A stretch of DNA of 64,000 bases from Chimonanthus salicifolius (GCA_013350335.1 CM023540.1:54436905-54500904); one strand, 5' to 3'. Counted from the first letter of the stretch, positions 11,106 to 22,894 are shown. A program made the numbers and translations. Notes: a model not told the origin generated them from the letters alone.

Positions 11106-11106
11106 T

Positions 11107-12790
11107 TGTTAGTGTCCCGGCTTGGCCGAGTCCCTGTTTGTCAATTCCATGACTCGGGAAGAAGCGCTTGCTAAGAAGCTTGAAGACTCAAGATGATCAA
11201 GAGTGAAGATCATACTCCACCAAGTTCAAAGCTCATCAATATAACAATCACCAAAACAGGTATTTGGCCATAGATGACCATAGGTGGTACCCACATCTTA
11301 GAGATGACTATCTCTAGGCTTAATTGAACAAATGGTAAATTCATAAAGAAGCCTAAGAGAGGATGTTGGACAGTGAACTTCGAAATATGAATTATGTTCA
11401 CTGTTAGCTCGACCAATCATTCTCACTAACCCCTCGGTGGAGACATGATCGACCCATCTTGGTCAAGGACTGGTCGGCCAAATTGACAAAGGTTCTGGAT
11501 CAAAGAACTGTCATTCTAGGTAAGCTTCTGATTGAGAGTCTCGTATGCACAGACCCCTCGGTGATGAACTTAAGCGAGCCCTCGTGGTCGATGACTCATC
11601 GGTATAAAACTTGTGAGGTCTGGACTGTGAACTCATGAGGGCTCTCGATGAAAAAGACATCTCGGTATTTCAAGACCGATCAAGAATACCAGGACCGACC
11701 CCTCGGAAAAGGGCGACAGGTCGTTCTGGGTGACAAGTTTCTAACTTGAAACTACTGTTAGCATGGTTTGACCCAGATTGAGACACTCGTATGAACCGAC
11801 CTCACTGTGCCATAGCTGTCGACCCATCGATGACACCGACCTATCAACCGAGAAGTATAAAGCCGTTGGGAGTACATTTAATGAGCAACGGTAGGGTGGT
11901 TGAACGGTAATAAATATGAATACCGACCCATTGGTGCAATCGACCTGTCGGTTCTTGACAGTCAGAAAGACCGTTAATACTCCTTTATAAATATGAGTGT
12001 TGTATGATTACTTGATTATCTTCCTTGAGCTGAGACGAGTTATATACTCTAAGGAACAATCAACACTCTTGTGAGAAGAATCATAAACATCCAATCTATT
12101 GATTGTGTTTGAAAGTAAGAAAGAGAGGAAAGAAAGATCATAAACAACCAATCTACTGATTGAGTTTAAAAGTGAGAAAGACATAAACTAGGAAACCTGA
12201 AACTACTTTTCTTGTCACCCTGAGATTGTGATCGCTCTACGACGGCTACAAGGAGGAGGGTCAGCACTCAGTGGGTGGAATCTTCAAGAAGCACACATCA
12301 ACGAGAAAGAGCTTTAAGGCAAGTGCTTCTTGGTTTCAATTTTGTTTTTAAAACTTTTGACCCGAAAGTAAATTAAGGGGAATTTTCTCCGCAACCACTA
12401 TAAAAAACTCTAGAGCGTTGTCTCTAGCACAGTGTTAGGTGGAATTCCCAGCCGATTGAGTGAGGTGGAATTTCTACTCTATTTGTGAGGGTGTAATTCC
12501 CCACATAGTGAATTTGTGGATAGCTTAAGGTTGAGCGAGTCTTAACAACGGATGTAGGTTGGTGAACCGAACCATTATATATATTGTGTCCTTGTACTTG
12601 TGGTGTTAGAGCTTTTTCCTTGTGTTGATTGTTAATCACATTTGCTAACACACACACATTTGATTGTTATATCCGCTGCGTTTAATTAATCAATCAAGTT
12701 AATCTTAAAAAGGACCAACGATTTTAGATTGACCTATTCACCCCCCCTCTAGAGTCAATCGTGTTGTTCTAACTCTCAAGGGAACTTTCC
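11107..12790 (+). repeat. 3' LTR of plus-strand gag-only element
   Basis: Starts TGTTAGTGTCCCGG and ends ...GGAACTTTCC. The terminal CA of the 5' copy has become CC, but the 5-bp target duplication directly behind it fixes the end. It aligns with the 5' LTR over its full length with scattered substitutions and a small insertion of CACACAC near 12650. Confidence 0.88.
11986..11993 (+). promoter_or_regulatory. TATA box of 3' LTR
   Basis: TATAAATA at the position matching 5929-5936 in the 5' LTR. Confidence 0.55.
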
Positions 12791-12795
12791 AAAAC
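12791..12795. repeat. Target site duplication AAAAC (right)
   Basis: Matches 5058-5062. Confidence 0.85.
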
Positions 12796-13317
12796 CTTCT
12801 GTGCACACATGATACATCGACGATGTTGATGACTCAAAACTTCGATACATCGACTCTGACGATGTGTCGAAAGAACATAACACATAATTTTCCTTTCAAA
12901 TCCATTTTTCTTTCTGAAATCTCCATTTTGATTTTCAAATCCATGTGGCATATGGTAAACATGATTCTATCAATTCAAGCATGTATGCCACATAAATATC
13001 TTACACAAATTCAACCACAAAACATATACCAATTAGTACATTGAATGAAAAAAATATATCAACTGAGATTCCAAGCATGTGTTAAATGAGATACACTCAA
13101 TGTTAAGTCTTAACACATCTAAGTTTACAACTTTAGGACTTTGAATCTAAGTCCAACACATGTATGACTCATCAAGCATGATATATGCTATAGCCAGGAA
13201 AAATACAACCAAGGTTTGGAAAAGTCAAATGTGTCATTAGGGATCCATATGAATTTCTTATCCGGACCTTTCCTCTCAAATCCTTGGACTTTGGGCAATT
13301 TAATTCTAACATATTGA
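12796..13317 (-). other. Internal region of the old gag-only element, downstream of gag
   Basis: Continuation of 3958-5057 on the other side of the plus-strand insertion. AT-rich, no recognisable domain; a few ATACATCGACG/ACATCGACTC words near 12810-12860 recall LTR motifs of the family. Confidence 0.5.
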
Positions 13318-14295
13318 TCATTTGGCCCAATTCCAGAGGTTTGAGACAAGAACCTCATAATCATATATCCTATCCATGGTTTGATGAGGTCTTAGCCTAT
13401 GCCTTCTAGATTTGCCAATGAAGGGATGATGCATGGAGTGAGGTGCAAAGTGTTTCTTAGGAAAATTTATATATTGATTTACCTTATTTTTCTTTGCATG
13501 GTGTGATTTTCTAATCACCTCAATCTTTCTCTTCTTTACTTTTGGAGAAAGACCATTAGGCACCTTTGATTTAACATGCATTATTCTTGTCTTGCACTCA
13601 TGTTTGAAATGCCCGATTAATCCACAATAAAAACATAATACATTTGAAGTGTGTGTGGTGTGGCTTTTACTCCTTTTGGATTGGATCATGGGTCTCTTTG
13701 GGTTAGATTGATAATTTCCAAGACCATGCCAATCACAATGAGGCTTACCCAAGATAGATTCTTCCAATTTTTTGTTTCTTTAGGTAACCATGTCTTGAGA
13801 TTACTTTAACATTTTTATCTCCAAGACATTTTCCAACTTCCTTGAGCTTCAATATTTCATTCTCATAAACTTTTAATCTTTCTTGAAGCCCATTTTGTGA
13901 TTCTCTCAACTTTAATATTTCATCATTTGCATTTTTCACATTTGTAGAGAGAGAATCATTTTCCATAGTAGTACATTGAAGTTGGCTAGAGAGTTTGTCA
14001 TTCTCAGCTTTTGCCTTATCAATATCCTTAACCAATCTCATACTCTCTAAATACAAGGCATTAAAGGATTCTTGGAGGTCATCTTCCTTTTCAAGATCCT
14101 CTTCACTATCCTCTTCTTCACTTGAGGCTTCCTTTTGTACATCAACAATGGATGCAATGAAACATTTGAAATTTTCAGCTCTCTCATGATTCTCCATTTG
14201 GTTATGAGAGGTGGAGCCTTCCATTGAGTTATCCAAAGAATTGCAAAACTTTTCAAAAATCTCATCTTGGATAGAAGTCTAATCATCTTCATCAC
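13318..14295 (-). pseudogene. Copia-type gag C-terminal half, broken
   Basis: Reading the minus strand down from 14295: an acidic segment (SSEEEDSEEDLEKEDD), then a long coiled-coil-like region with KAENDKLSSQ and NEILKLKEVG, then after a frameshift near 13750-13790 a zinc knuckle CFYCGLIGHFKHEC at about 13580-13622. This matches the second half of the gag at 6763-8752. The N-terminal capsid part is absent; the PBS remnant is only about 150 nt upstream, so the 5' half of gag has been deleted. Confidence 0.75.
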
Positions 14296-14446
14296 ATGAT
14301 GCCGATAAATTTTCTATTTTTGTTTTCAAATACACCAAGATAGAATAAACAAACAATAGAGATCTATAAACAATTTTTCGGGCATCCATGATTAGAATTC
14401 TAGCACGGATCAATTCGGATGGTTAGATCCTTATGAAGAGCACGAG

Positions 14447-14458
14447 GCTCTCATGTTA
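14447..14458 (-). promoter_or_regulatory. Degenerate primer binding site remnant
   Basis: The minus strand reads TAACATGAGAGC where the intact relative has TGGTATCAGAGC (8 of 12 bases agree), directly after the LTR end, followed by the same CTCGTGCTC-like sequence as at 6710. Confidence 0.5.
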
Positions 14459-14460
14459 AT

Positions 14461-15130
14461 TGAAAGTTCTCGATGTGCTAGAATACTGTCCAAGATTGTC
14501 CCTAGAGGAGGAGGAGGAGGGAGGGGGTGGGAAAGGAAGGGGGGGGGGGGTGGTGATGGCGGGGTGGCGCTAAGGTGAATTGGGAAATCTTGATTTTAAC
14601 AGCCTTTTCAAAATTCTTGATTAATCAAAACAATAAGCAGCACAATAACAAGATTAATCAAGTGTTGTGTGACAAGAAAGTGTGCAAATACTTGAGCAAT
14701 CAAAACAACAAAAGGCAAACTCCCACAACACTAGATATATAGTTGTTCGGAGTAAACCCTCCTACATCCACTGATGGACTCACCCGACCTTGGGCTATCC
14801 CAATTCACTATGTGGGGAATTGCACCCTCACAAATAGAGTATGAATTCCACCTAACTCGATTAACTGACAATTTAACCCAATCCCTAAGATTTTGAAAGG
14901 TTCGACCTACCCCGATCTACAACTTTATCCCTCTATTTTTTATAGTAGTTCAAGCACCATGCTTTAATCCACTTCACAAGATAATTTAATATAAAATAAA
15001 ATACTAAGAAGCACTTGCCTTTGTAACTCACAACTTGATGTAGATGTGCTTTTTGAAGAATCTCCCAATGTGATGTCGTTCGGTGATGAAGATGCGCCGA
15101 ACATCTGCAATCACAATCCTTGGGAGGTGT
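14461..15130 (-). repeat. 5' LTR of the old gag-only element, PBS-proximal part
   Basis: Starts TGAAAGTTCTC next to the PBS remnant and is cut at 15130 by the Athila-like insertion; it resumes at 33249. It contains a G-rich stretch (about 14500-14560, with a G13 run near 14538) where the relatives carry a G7-8 run. Confidence 0.8.
15126..15130. repeat. Target site duplication GGTGT (left)
   Basis: Pairs with GGTCT at 33249-33253 (4 of 5 bases). The uninterrupted relative near 3715 reads GGTCT at this place, so the left copy mutated after insertion. Confidence 0.7.
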
Positions 15131-17790
15131 TGATGGTTTTAAATTTGTAAATCTCGGAAGGGCACGAACCAATCGTAGTATAGTATTGTGAGAGCGAGGT
15201 CGAGCCCAAAAGAAAATCTCAAAGTATATGAATTTAAATTTATGTCCTCTAAAAATGAATTCTTTTTAAGAAACTGAATCATTATATAAGTCATATATCT
15301 AACTTGGAAAATCAGCAAATAAAATGTGTGATTTCTTATTCTTATATGGTAAATTAAATTTTAACCTTAATCATGGTTAGGATTTCAAGTTACAAAATTA
15401 TTTACACATCTTCCTAACTTTAATTGAATGGATTTTTGAGAGAGGGTGATTTAAGAGAAGTTAAAGAATTAAAGAATTAAAAAAATCAATTAAAGAATTA
15501 AAGAATTAAAGATTATATTATACAAGATTTGGGTTAAAACAACCATTACACAACAAACATGAGATTTAACATAATTAAAAGGCAGAAAATTAAATTGCAT
15601 GAAAATAAATGACTGAAATTAAATGTGCAGTAACGTAAAGGTTGGTTGTTTGGAGTAAACCGCTTATCACCCAAGATGTGTAAATAAAGTAAAGGCCTAG
15701 ATCTGAAATTCACGTAAAGATCTAAAATACAATTCATATTTATTAATAAAACAAGATTCACAACTTTTTAATTTAATTAATCAAAACCTTAATAATCACG
15801 ATTCAAGTCTTACAATCAAGATCTTAACCATTGTATACGCTCATGTTAAGTCAATTAAATAAAAGTTGTGTTTTTTGAAATAAAAAATAAAGTATATATA
15901 AAAGTATTTTAGAAATTAGATATTCCAGGGTTCTAAATGAATGCTTCACTTTATTAAATGGAAGAATTAACGTACAAGGCTTTTATAAATTAAATACAAG
16001 AAAGACAACAGAAAAATAAAAATCTACAACTCTCACTTGTAAATTCGAGTGGGGCTCCTATCTTCTTGTCTTTTGCTCCAGCCATTAGTCATCTTGAATT
16101 CCAGGTCACCCTTAGGGTAATGGGGTATTTATAGGTTTTGAAAAGAGATGGATGGCTTGGATTAAATCAAGGTTTAAGATGGGAAATCAAAGGACTGGAT
16201 TGGATCTAAATGGGAATGGATGATGGGGATTTAAGTTTGGATTTTAGGGTTGCATAAGGAGAGTCACACGAATTTGGTGTGACTTTTCTTGGTGGCTAAG
16301 TCAAGGTGGAGAGAAGATAAGAGATCATGAGAGAAATTAGGACTCGGATTTGCACTGGAAAATTCGAATTTGGCTATGTAGTGTTAGGGTTTGTGTAATG
16401 AGATGATGAATGAATTGATGAGATTAAGAGATGAGATGAATGAATGGATGGATGATAGGAAGATGACATGGAGGGTCGACTAGGTTTGAAATTCGAATGG
16501 AGGGATTGAGTTGTGCAAAAAATCGTGTATGACATGGATGATGAGGATGATGAGGTGTTTTGGGATCTTAAGGATGTATCTAGATGGTCTTTGGTCTAAG
16601 TGCATGGAGAGGTTTTAGGTTGCAAAAATCATGGGATGATGATGTGTAAAATGTGCATGGAGGATAGCTTGAGCTACAAGTTGTTCATAGATTAGGTTTA
16701 TGAATGGAGGGCTTAGATTAAATGGGTTTTGATCTAATGGCTCTAAGGTATTTTGGGTGAAATAATTATAGGAGTGGGTAGATGGTTGGGGTTTAGATTC
16801 ATAGGTGGTTCTTAAATGGATGATGACATTCATGCCCTAAATCTAAGGTAATGTGTTTATGTGATGGATGCATGTGAAGGCTCTAGGGTTTCTAAGAGAT
16901 GAATGAGTGAAAGACATTAAATTACCTAATATTTAATGGCTAAGATGATCAATGCATGAAATGAATGCAAGGATTAATAGGTGGTGCATGGATGAACACT
17001 AATCTAAGGTTAAGATGATCATGATGATGATGGAGGACCTAGATCTAATGATAGATTAATGGATGGGTTAGATTTGATGGTGGATCTAAGTTGACCTAAA
17101 TTGATGTGTGAGATGGAAGGTTAAGATCTAAGATGGAAATTGGATGGTGTGGATGTGAAGTTGGGTTATGAGTTTTGGACATAGGTAGTTGGGTTGGACC
17201 TAGGTAAATTCAAACATGGACCATGGAGTTCATTGGACTTGGGCTTTGGATTTGGATCTAGACCTCAACTCAGGCCCATTTGAATTGGATTTGAGACCTT
17301 GGGACTTAGTTGGACTGAGCTTGCACATTGACCTGGCCCAAAGTGTGAAATGCACATGGGCTTACATGTGGCTTGGCCCATTGAAGCTTTGTGGAGCATA
17401 GCTTGGCCCACTTGAACTGAGTCTTCGCCCAATGACTTGAAATTCAGGCTTTGGCACTTGGATTGCAACTTTTAACCTCCAGAATTAAATAATTATTCAG
17501 CCGCTTTAACTCTAAAAATTATTAATTAATCATGCACTTTCATAACTGGATCTAGATTAATTAATTTAGATGAAAATCCTAGAAAGTGACATAAAATAAT
17601 CATAATAATTCTAGGTCTTCTCTTTAAAGCTCAAATTTGCAATCTTCTCTTGTTTTAACCTGATTTTCCTGAACTTTCCATTTTTTACTACAAAACTGAC
17701 AAACTACATTAAATGCATCATTATATACAAATTTGAGGATTAACTGACCCAATAATCAGTGGTGAAAATGTAATATTTCAATACTCAACA
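15131..17790 (-). repeat. 3' LTR of Athila-like element
   Basis: On the plus strand it runs from TGATGGTTTTAAATTTG to ...TACTCAACA and aligns with 30631-33248. It contains an AAAGAATT tandem tract at about 15464-15510 and GATGATGGATG-type low complexity between 16380 and 17050. Confidence 0.92.
16126..16133 (-). promoter_or_regulatory. TATA box of 3' LTR (Athila-like)
   Basis: The minus strand reads CCTATAAATACCCC, a strong plant TATA context, at the same place in both LTRs. Confidence 0.6.
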
Positions 17791-17807
17791 AATACCTCCA
17801 AAGTTAG
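17791..17807 (-). promoter_or_regulatory. Polypurine tract of Athila-like element
   Basis: The minus strand reads AACTTTGGAGGTATT directly before the 3' LTR start TGTTGAG. It is a weak, interrupted form of the purine tract usual in this position. Confidence 0.55.
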
Positions 17808-18589
17808 ATTTTGCTAATCCTCGGGCAAAACTAAAGCTAAAAATTCTAACGACACATAGAAATCTTATTTTAGACCAACTAAATAAATTGAAAATCCTAG
17901 ACTAAACCACTTTCGTCGGTACTCTCGATTGCATTTAGCGTATGCAACAAGCCTTTAAACCACTAGCTCACTACTAGTGGACGAGTTATAGTCTCGTGAG
18001 GGTTTACAGGGATAATACCCACAAATAACAACATATTTAACAGAAATACAATGATGAGAGGTCTAGACATCATACAACTCTAAAATTCATTTTATAAGGT
18101 TTATACTTGGAGTGTAGTGTGTGCTTAGCCAACATTAAGATAGTCTTTTTTTCCAAATAGACCCAAGTTTTGTTCAAACCGTTGAAAAATGCCTTTGACT
18201 ACAAATCTCATTGGATATATCTCTCGGAAAAATTAACACTCAAAAGTTTGGGTTCATTTTCTCTCAAGTATATGTGAGTAGAATTTATGTGTTCAAAATC
18301 AAAGTATCTCACATATGTATTAACAAAGATGACTCAATTTCAAAAAATGAATGATCTCATGAATAGGTACCACTTTCCTGAGAACGTTGAGTCAAATACC
18401 ATCATTTTTCTTCCTTCATTTTCTACATGAAACACCCTATTTAGTCCTAAAGTCAATAGGACTTCCTTTTAGGATGAAACGTGACTTGAGATCGGGTCAA
18501 ATCAAAGAAGGATATAAGGCTCTAAAGATAAATACTTTGAATAGAAACGGTTAGAGGTCTTCATTGTTTTGAATGAGATATTTTTCCTC

Positions 18590-18726
18590 TATTCTTCTTT
18601 TTGTCACTTTTCTAAGTATTTTTTTTTTCCACATCTTTCTTTTGGTATCTGGATGTTTCCCTTTTTGGATGCTATTTTCTTTCTTTTTCTTTTTCTTGTT
18701 CTTTTTCTTGTTCTTTTCTTTCTTGT
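18590..18726 (-). repeat. Long purine tract (minus strand)
   Basis: On the plus strand almost only T and C, with TTTCTTTTTC and TTGTTCTTTTTC units repeated. On the element's own strand it is A/G rich and lies about 800 nt before the 3' LTR, where internal polypurine tracts are found in some gypsy elements. Confidence 0.55.
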
Positions 18727-19330
18727 GCCCTTATTTTTAGAGTACCACCCCTTAATTTTTCATCTCTAACATTTTCTAAGAATAGGTTATGGATATTTTT
18801 GATTGGCTCATACTCCTAAACTGGAGTTGGGTATGGTAAACATGGCTAGTCAAGAAAATAGGCTTATATAAGGCTCAATTGTGAAAATATCAAGATACGA
18901 TGACCAACAATAGGTAGGCTTTTAGGCTCAAACGATCAAAAAATGGCCTAAATCATATCCTAAGTTTCAACAGGTGGTTTCCTTGTTTCAAATAAATTCC
19001 ATCAGGTATTATAACTCAATTTTCATGGCGTTCTTTGTAATATGACCAAGATGAAGAATAATGAGATCAACAACTACTCATTTGTGCTACCAAAGAAAAT
19101 AGAATCAACTTATAACCTTCAGAAGAAAAGAATGGTTCTTTAGCTCACTAGGTTAACTCTCCACTGGTATTCCTCTAGTGATTACTAGACTCGTGAATAT
19201 TTTTCTTTTTCAGACTAAACTTAATATCGTTATGTACAATGGTTTCCAAATATAAATCTTATAAAAATCTTTCCGGAAAAGTATAATATAAAGATCTCTA
19301 TCTAAATATTAATGCTAAAAATGTGACTAT

Positions 19331-19500
19331 TTTTACGTTAGATTGTCAAGACGCGGGTAATCTTTTTCAAACTAAAAATTGGCAGTGTTTTTAGATCCAG
19401 AAGTCTCAGTCCTCACTTACTCTTCTCTAAAATGATTCTTCCTAATTTTGTCTAACAAGATTATGACTCGTTTAACGTCAGATTGTCAAGACGTTTGTAA
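19331..19500. repeat. Diverged direct repeats next to the post-pol ORF
   Basis: Copy A at 19331-19356 and copy B at 19471-19500 share GATTGTCAAGACG preceded by ACGTTA/ACGTCA. A weaker third copy, TTTAACGTC followed by GTCA and AGAC, lies at 19892-19916. Copies B and C closely bracket the ORF 19505-19876. Confidence 0.5.
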
Positions 19501-19504
19501 GCAC

Positions 19505-19876
19505 TTAGTCGGAAATCAACAGTTCTTTGGAGTTCATGGCGTCTCGTCTTTCTGAACTTACTCTGCCCTTGCTTAGGTCTACATAGATATGTTGGTTCCG
19601 TACAAGTCTACTTACTGCTGTCTCACAGCGTACTCCATGATATGTTCTTATTCCGTTACAATTCCAACGTCTGCATTTATGACAGATACCTAGCCTCTTA
19701 GCTTTTCTCTTTGCAGTTAGAGTGCTTCGACCACAGAGAGGTCTGGGTTGCTCCTCTTGGATTTCCAGCTCCATAACCCTCATAGCTAAGGAAATGATTT
19801 TCCTACACAAGTCTGGGGGAACTTGTGTTCTAGACAGACACAATGCAAAGAAGAAAGCTCGATCGTTTACATGCAT
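19505..19876 (-). CDS. Accessory Cys-rich ORF after pol, resembling flexivirus nucleic-acid-binding proteins
   Basis: A 123-residue open frame on the element's strand, starting 485 nt beyond the pol stop, in the place where Athila-type elements may carry an env-like ORF. Seen: a hydrophobic N-terminus (FFFALCL at 8-14), PPDLCRKII at 20-28, a serine/threonine then basic block (KRKAKR at 57-61 region), a Cys cluster with C65, C68, C73, H80 and C84, and a charged C-terminus. From family knowledge, the small Cys-rich proteins of carla-like flexiviruses have the same order: conserved N-terminal Asp-Leu/Ile-Cys region, Arg/Lys block, LG-x-C-x2-C finger; they bind nucleic acid and several suppress RNA silencing. 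The spacing after C68 does not exactly match the finger I know from them. Inference: captured viral or virus-like gene, or convergent zinc-binding env-region ORF. An in-frame stop lies 11 codons upstream of the ATG, with a possible splice acceptor (TAGCAG) beside it. The frame is open although gag and pol are broken, but it is short enough for that to be chance. Confidence 0.5.
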   Translation of the reverse strand: MHVNDRAFFFALCLSRTQVPPDLCRKIISLAMRVMELEIQEEQPRPLCGRSTLTAKRKAKRLGICHKCRRWNCNGIRTYHGVRCETAVSRLVRNQHIYVDLSKGRVSSERRDAMNSKELLISD

Positions 19877-19916
19877 GACTTCTATCCAGTTCTTTAACGT
19901 CTGCTAGTCACAAAGA

Positions 19917-20360
19917 CAAATATGGATGATGAATGCTAAATTTTTTTTAAAGGGGTCTCAGTTTTGAACTTACTTTCCCCTAAGAATTTTTATGAAAATG
20001 AATGAATGACCTTGTAGTCCCCAAACTCGAATTGAACATTGTCCTCAATGTTCCCTAATCTACATTGGCCAGGTGTAAACGAAGAAATATCTTTAGAAAA
20101 CGAACAATCTAAATATGAGTCGTACCATAGGATGAAATGAATGACTTCTAGGCTAGATTGACGCAAAGAAAAAACTAGACTAAAAAAAATAACAACTCGA
20201 CACTGACGGCTCTGATGAACTTAGACCAACTCTGACATAGATAATTGGGCTGGTGGGTCTGGGTAGAGATGAGTGGGTAACGGTAAATGGGTTTGGTTAA
20301 ATGGGAGGATAGTGGATGTGCAAATTAGTTTTGGAAAATTGGATCAATGAGCAGGATTTC
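19917..20360 (-). other. Spacer between pol and the accessory ORF
   Basis: About 0.44 kb with no coding domain; plus-strand text is AT-rich with AAAAAAATAACAAC-type tracts. Confidence 0.5.
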
Positions 20361-22347
20361 CTATGTTCCTTCAGGAGTGTTGGGCTCTAAAAATGTTTTC
20401 AAATGTTGACCATTGACTTTGAAAGGATGACCATTTTAGGATGCTTGATCTGGACAACACCATGTGGAGATATGGCTGTGACAATGAATGGACCGGACCA
20501 TTTGGATTTCAATTTTCCAGGAAAAAGATGCAACCTAGAATTGTACAATATGACCTTTTGACCAAAAGTAAACACTTTTCGGAAATGTGTTTGTCATGAA
20601 AGATTTTCATTCGGTCTTTGTACTTTTTAGCCGTATCATGAGCTTCATTTCTGATTTCTTCCAACTCACCTAATTGAAGCTTTCTGAGTTGTCCAGCCGA
20701 GTCTAGAGCAAAATTGAAACGCTTGATTGCCCAATAGGCTTTGTGTTCTATTTCGACTGGAAGATGACAAGCTTTTCCATACACTAAATGATAGGGTGAC
20801 ATTCTTATGGGTGTCTTAAACACAGTTCGATAAGTCCATAGTGCATCAGTGAGTCTGGAAGACCAATCCTTCTGAGATGGATTGATTGTCTTCTTAAGGA
20901 TGTGTTTGATTTCTCTAATTTGATATTTCCACTTGTCCACTTGTTTGAGGGTGATAGGGGGTAGCTACTTTGTGAATCACCCCAGATGATTTCATCAATC
21001 TTTCGAATGGGCGATTACAAAAATGTTTACCACCATCACTGATGATAGTTTGTGGAATACCAAATCTAGAGAAGATATTTTCTTTCAAGAAACGAGTGAC
21101 AACCTTGTGATCATTGATTTTGCATGCCACTGCTTCTACCTACTTTGATACATAGTCAACTCCTACGAGGATATATAGATTGTCAAAAGAATTGGGAAAA
21201 GGTCCCATGAAATCAATGTCCCAAACATCGAAAAGTTCAACAATTAAGATTGGTTTTAAAGGCGTCATGTTCCGGCGGGATATACTTCCTAATTTTTGAC
21301 ATCTATCGCATGAAACACAAAAGGTATGGGTATCACGAAACATGGAGGGCCAGTAAAATTCACACTGCAAAATTTTGCAGTTGTTTTTTTAGCACTAAAA
21401 TGGCCTCCACATGCTTGATCATGACAACAACTTATGGTATTTTGTTGTTCTTCTTTAGGAACACAACGACCAATAATTTGGTCTACACAATGCTTAAATA
21501 GATATGGATCATCCCAAATGAAATTTTTGACTTGTGCCATAAATTTAACTCTATCTTGTTTAGTCCAATGAGGAGGCATTTGACTAGTCAAAAGATAATT
21601 GGCAATGTCTGCGAACCATGGTACTTGGGAAAGGGACATGAGTTGCTCATCAGGGAAGGACTCAGTGATAGGACGATTATTTTCAGTGAACTCAGTTACC
21701 AATCTAGACAAATGGTCTGCTACCACATTTTCGGAACCTTTCTTATCCCGAATTTCAATATCAAATTCTTGTAGCAAAAGTATCCATCGGATTAGGCGGG
21801 ACTTAGCATCTTTCTTAGAAAGAAGATACTTGAGTGCAGCGTGATCTGAATAGATAACGACTTTCGAACCTATTAAGTAAGATCGAAATTTGTCTACCGC
21901 AAATACAACTGCTAACAGCTCTTTTTCCGTGGTGGAATAATGAAGTTGAGCGTCATTCAACATTTTGCTAGCATAGTAGATAACATGAGGTAATCTGTTC
22001 ATTCTTGGTCCTAACTCGGCTCCTACTGCATAGTCAGAGGCATCACAAATAATTTCAAAAGGTACAGACCAATCAGGTGGTTGTATGATTGGAGTAGAAG
22101 TTAAAGCAATTTTCAAATTTTGAAAGGCTATGACACATTTTTCATCAAAATTGAAAACAGCATCCTTGGTCAGGAGTCTACAGAGAGGTCTTGATATGTC
22201 ACTAAATCCTTTGATAAACCTTATGTAAAATCCAGCGTGACCTAGAATGAACTAATCTCTTTAACTATTTGTGGTTTTGGTAAATTAGAGAATAGGTTAA
22301 CTTTGGCTTTATCCACTTCAATCTTTTTTCTGAGATGATGTGCCCAA
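20361..22347 (-). pseudogene. Athila-like pol, second part: end of RT, RNase H, integrase
   Basis: Follows directly on 26039 once the solo LTR is removed. The reading restarts with GHIISEKKIEVDKAKV (RT thumb). RNase H follows ([15 protein letters not shown] near 22030-22075; [13 protein letters not shown] near 21895-21935; [11 protein letters not shown] near 21815-21850). The integrase zinc-binding region ([10 protein letters not shown] near 21400-21430; [11 protein letters not shown] near 21280-21315) leads to the catalytic core with IDFMGPF, IISDGG and SGQVEIS, and a C-terminal segment ending with FKVNGQHLK at about 20375-20400 and a TAG at 20361. Frameshifts near 20560, 21130 and 21370 and stops make it inactive. 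Confidence 0.88.
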
Positions 22348-22352
22348 GTACT
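22348..22352. repeat. Target site duplication GTACT (left)
   Basis: Matches GTACT at 26034-26038 exactly. Confidence 0.9.
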
Positions 22353-22894
22353 TTTAACGCCCCGCCCTTTTTCACTGCCGAAAATCAGAGTCTATTTTTT
22401 TTTTTTTTTGAAATAATAAAGAGTGAGAGAGAAAGGGACGTCACGACGCGAGCTAAGTCCTAGCGTCCAAAGCCCGGCTCTTAACTGGCCAACCATACGT
22501 GTGCGTTGACTAAGTCCACTAAAACGGTTCACACGTAATAAGGCTATACATGCGGAATTATAATAGAGTTACTATCCTGTACAATTTTAAATAACAAGGA
22601 AGTCCATCACTTAATAATAATCATCTTAAGTTAAAATGTCCAAAATTAAAATCCAAACCATAGCAACTAGTCTAAGTTATTACAGTCCCAAATACTAACT
22701 ACTCAAATTGCATTGTCCATAATAAAACTTAAATAAAATGAAACTAGATTATCCAAGCTCCTAAGCTTGGGTCCGATCATGTCCTTCGCTCCGTCCATTC
22801 CCTTTGTCATCATCTAAGGTAGAAGTAGGGCGTTAGACAACGCGCCTAGTAGGTACTCCGAGTAGGGTCAACAAATGGATTAGTATAAGAAAAA

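Larger units (their letters stand above)
5063..12790 (+). mobile_element. Non-autonomous copia-type LTR retrotransposon with gag only (TR-GAG-like)
   Basis: A 7.7-kb element with LTRs of 1633 and 1684 bp, a perfect tRNA-Met PBS, a broken copia-type gag, an acidic accessory ORF, a polypurine tract and a 5-bp target duplication. Between gag and the polypurine tract (8753-11092) there is no protease, integrase or RT in any frame, so the element depends on enzymes from elsewhere. A second copy of the same family starts at 61896 (minus strand) and an older relative is the host at 3443-34487. LTR divergence is visible throughout, so the insertion is not recent. Confidence 0.88.
17808..19504 (-). 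other. 3' internal region of Athila-like element, non-coding
   Basis: No coding domain. On the minus strand a long purine tract (plus-strand T/C rich, about 18590-18726) may be a second polypurine tract. A 7-bp-stem hairpin CCACTAG...CTAGTGG sits near 17960-17980. Direct repeats at 19331 and 19471 are listed separately. Confidence 0.55.

Noticed and set aside
17216..17401. 61-codon frame repeated almost identically at 32675-32860
   Set aside because: Both lie in the two LTRs of the Athila-like element, so the repetition follows from LTR duplication; substitutions between them change amino acids freely.
18569..18769. Hydrophobic small protein with apparent membrane segments
   Set aside because: Phe/Leu richness comes from a T/C-rich tract that is the complement of a purine tract in the Athila-like element.
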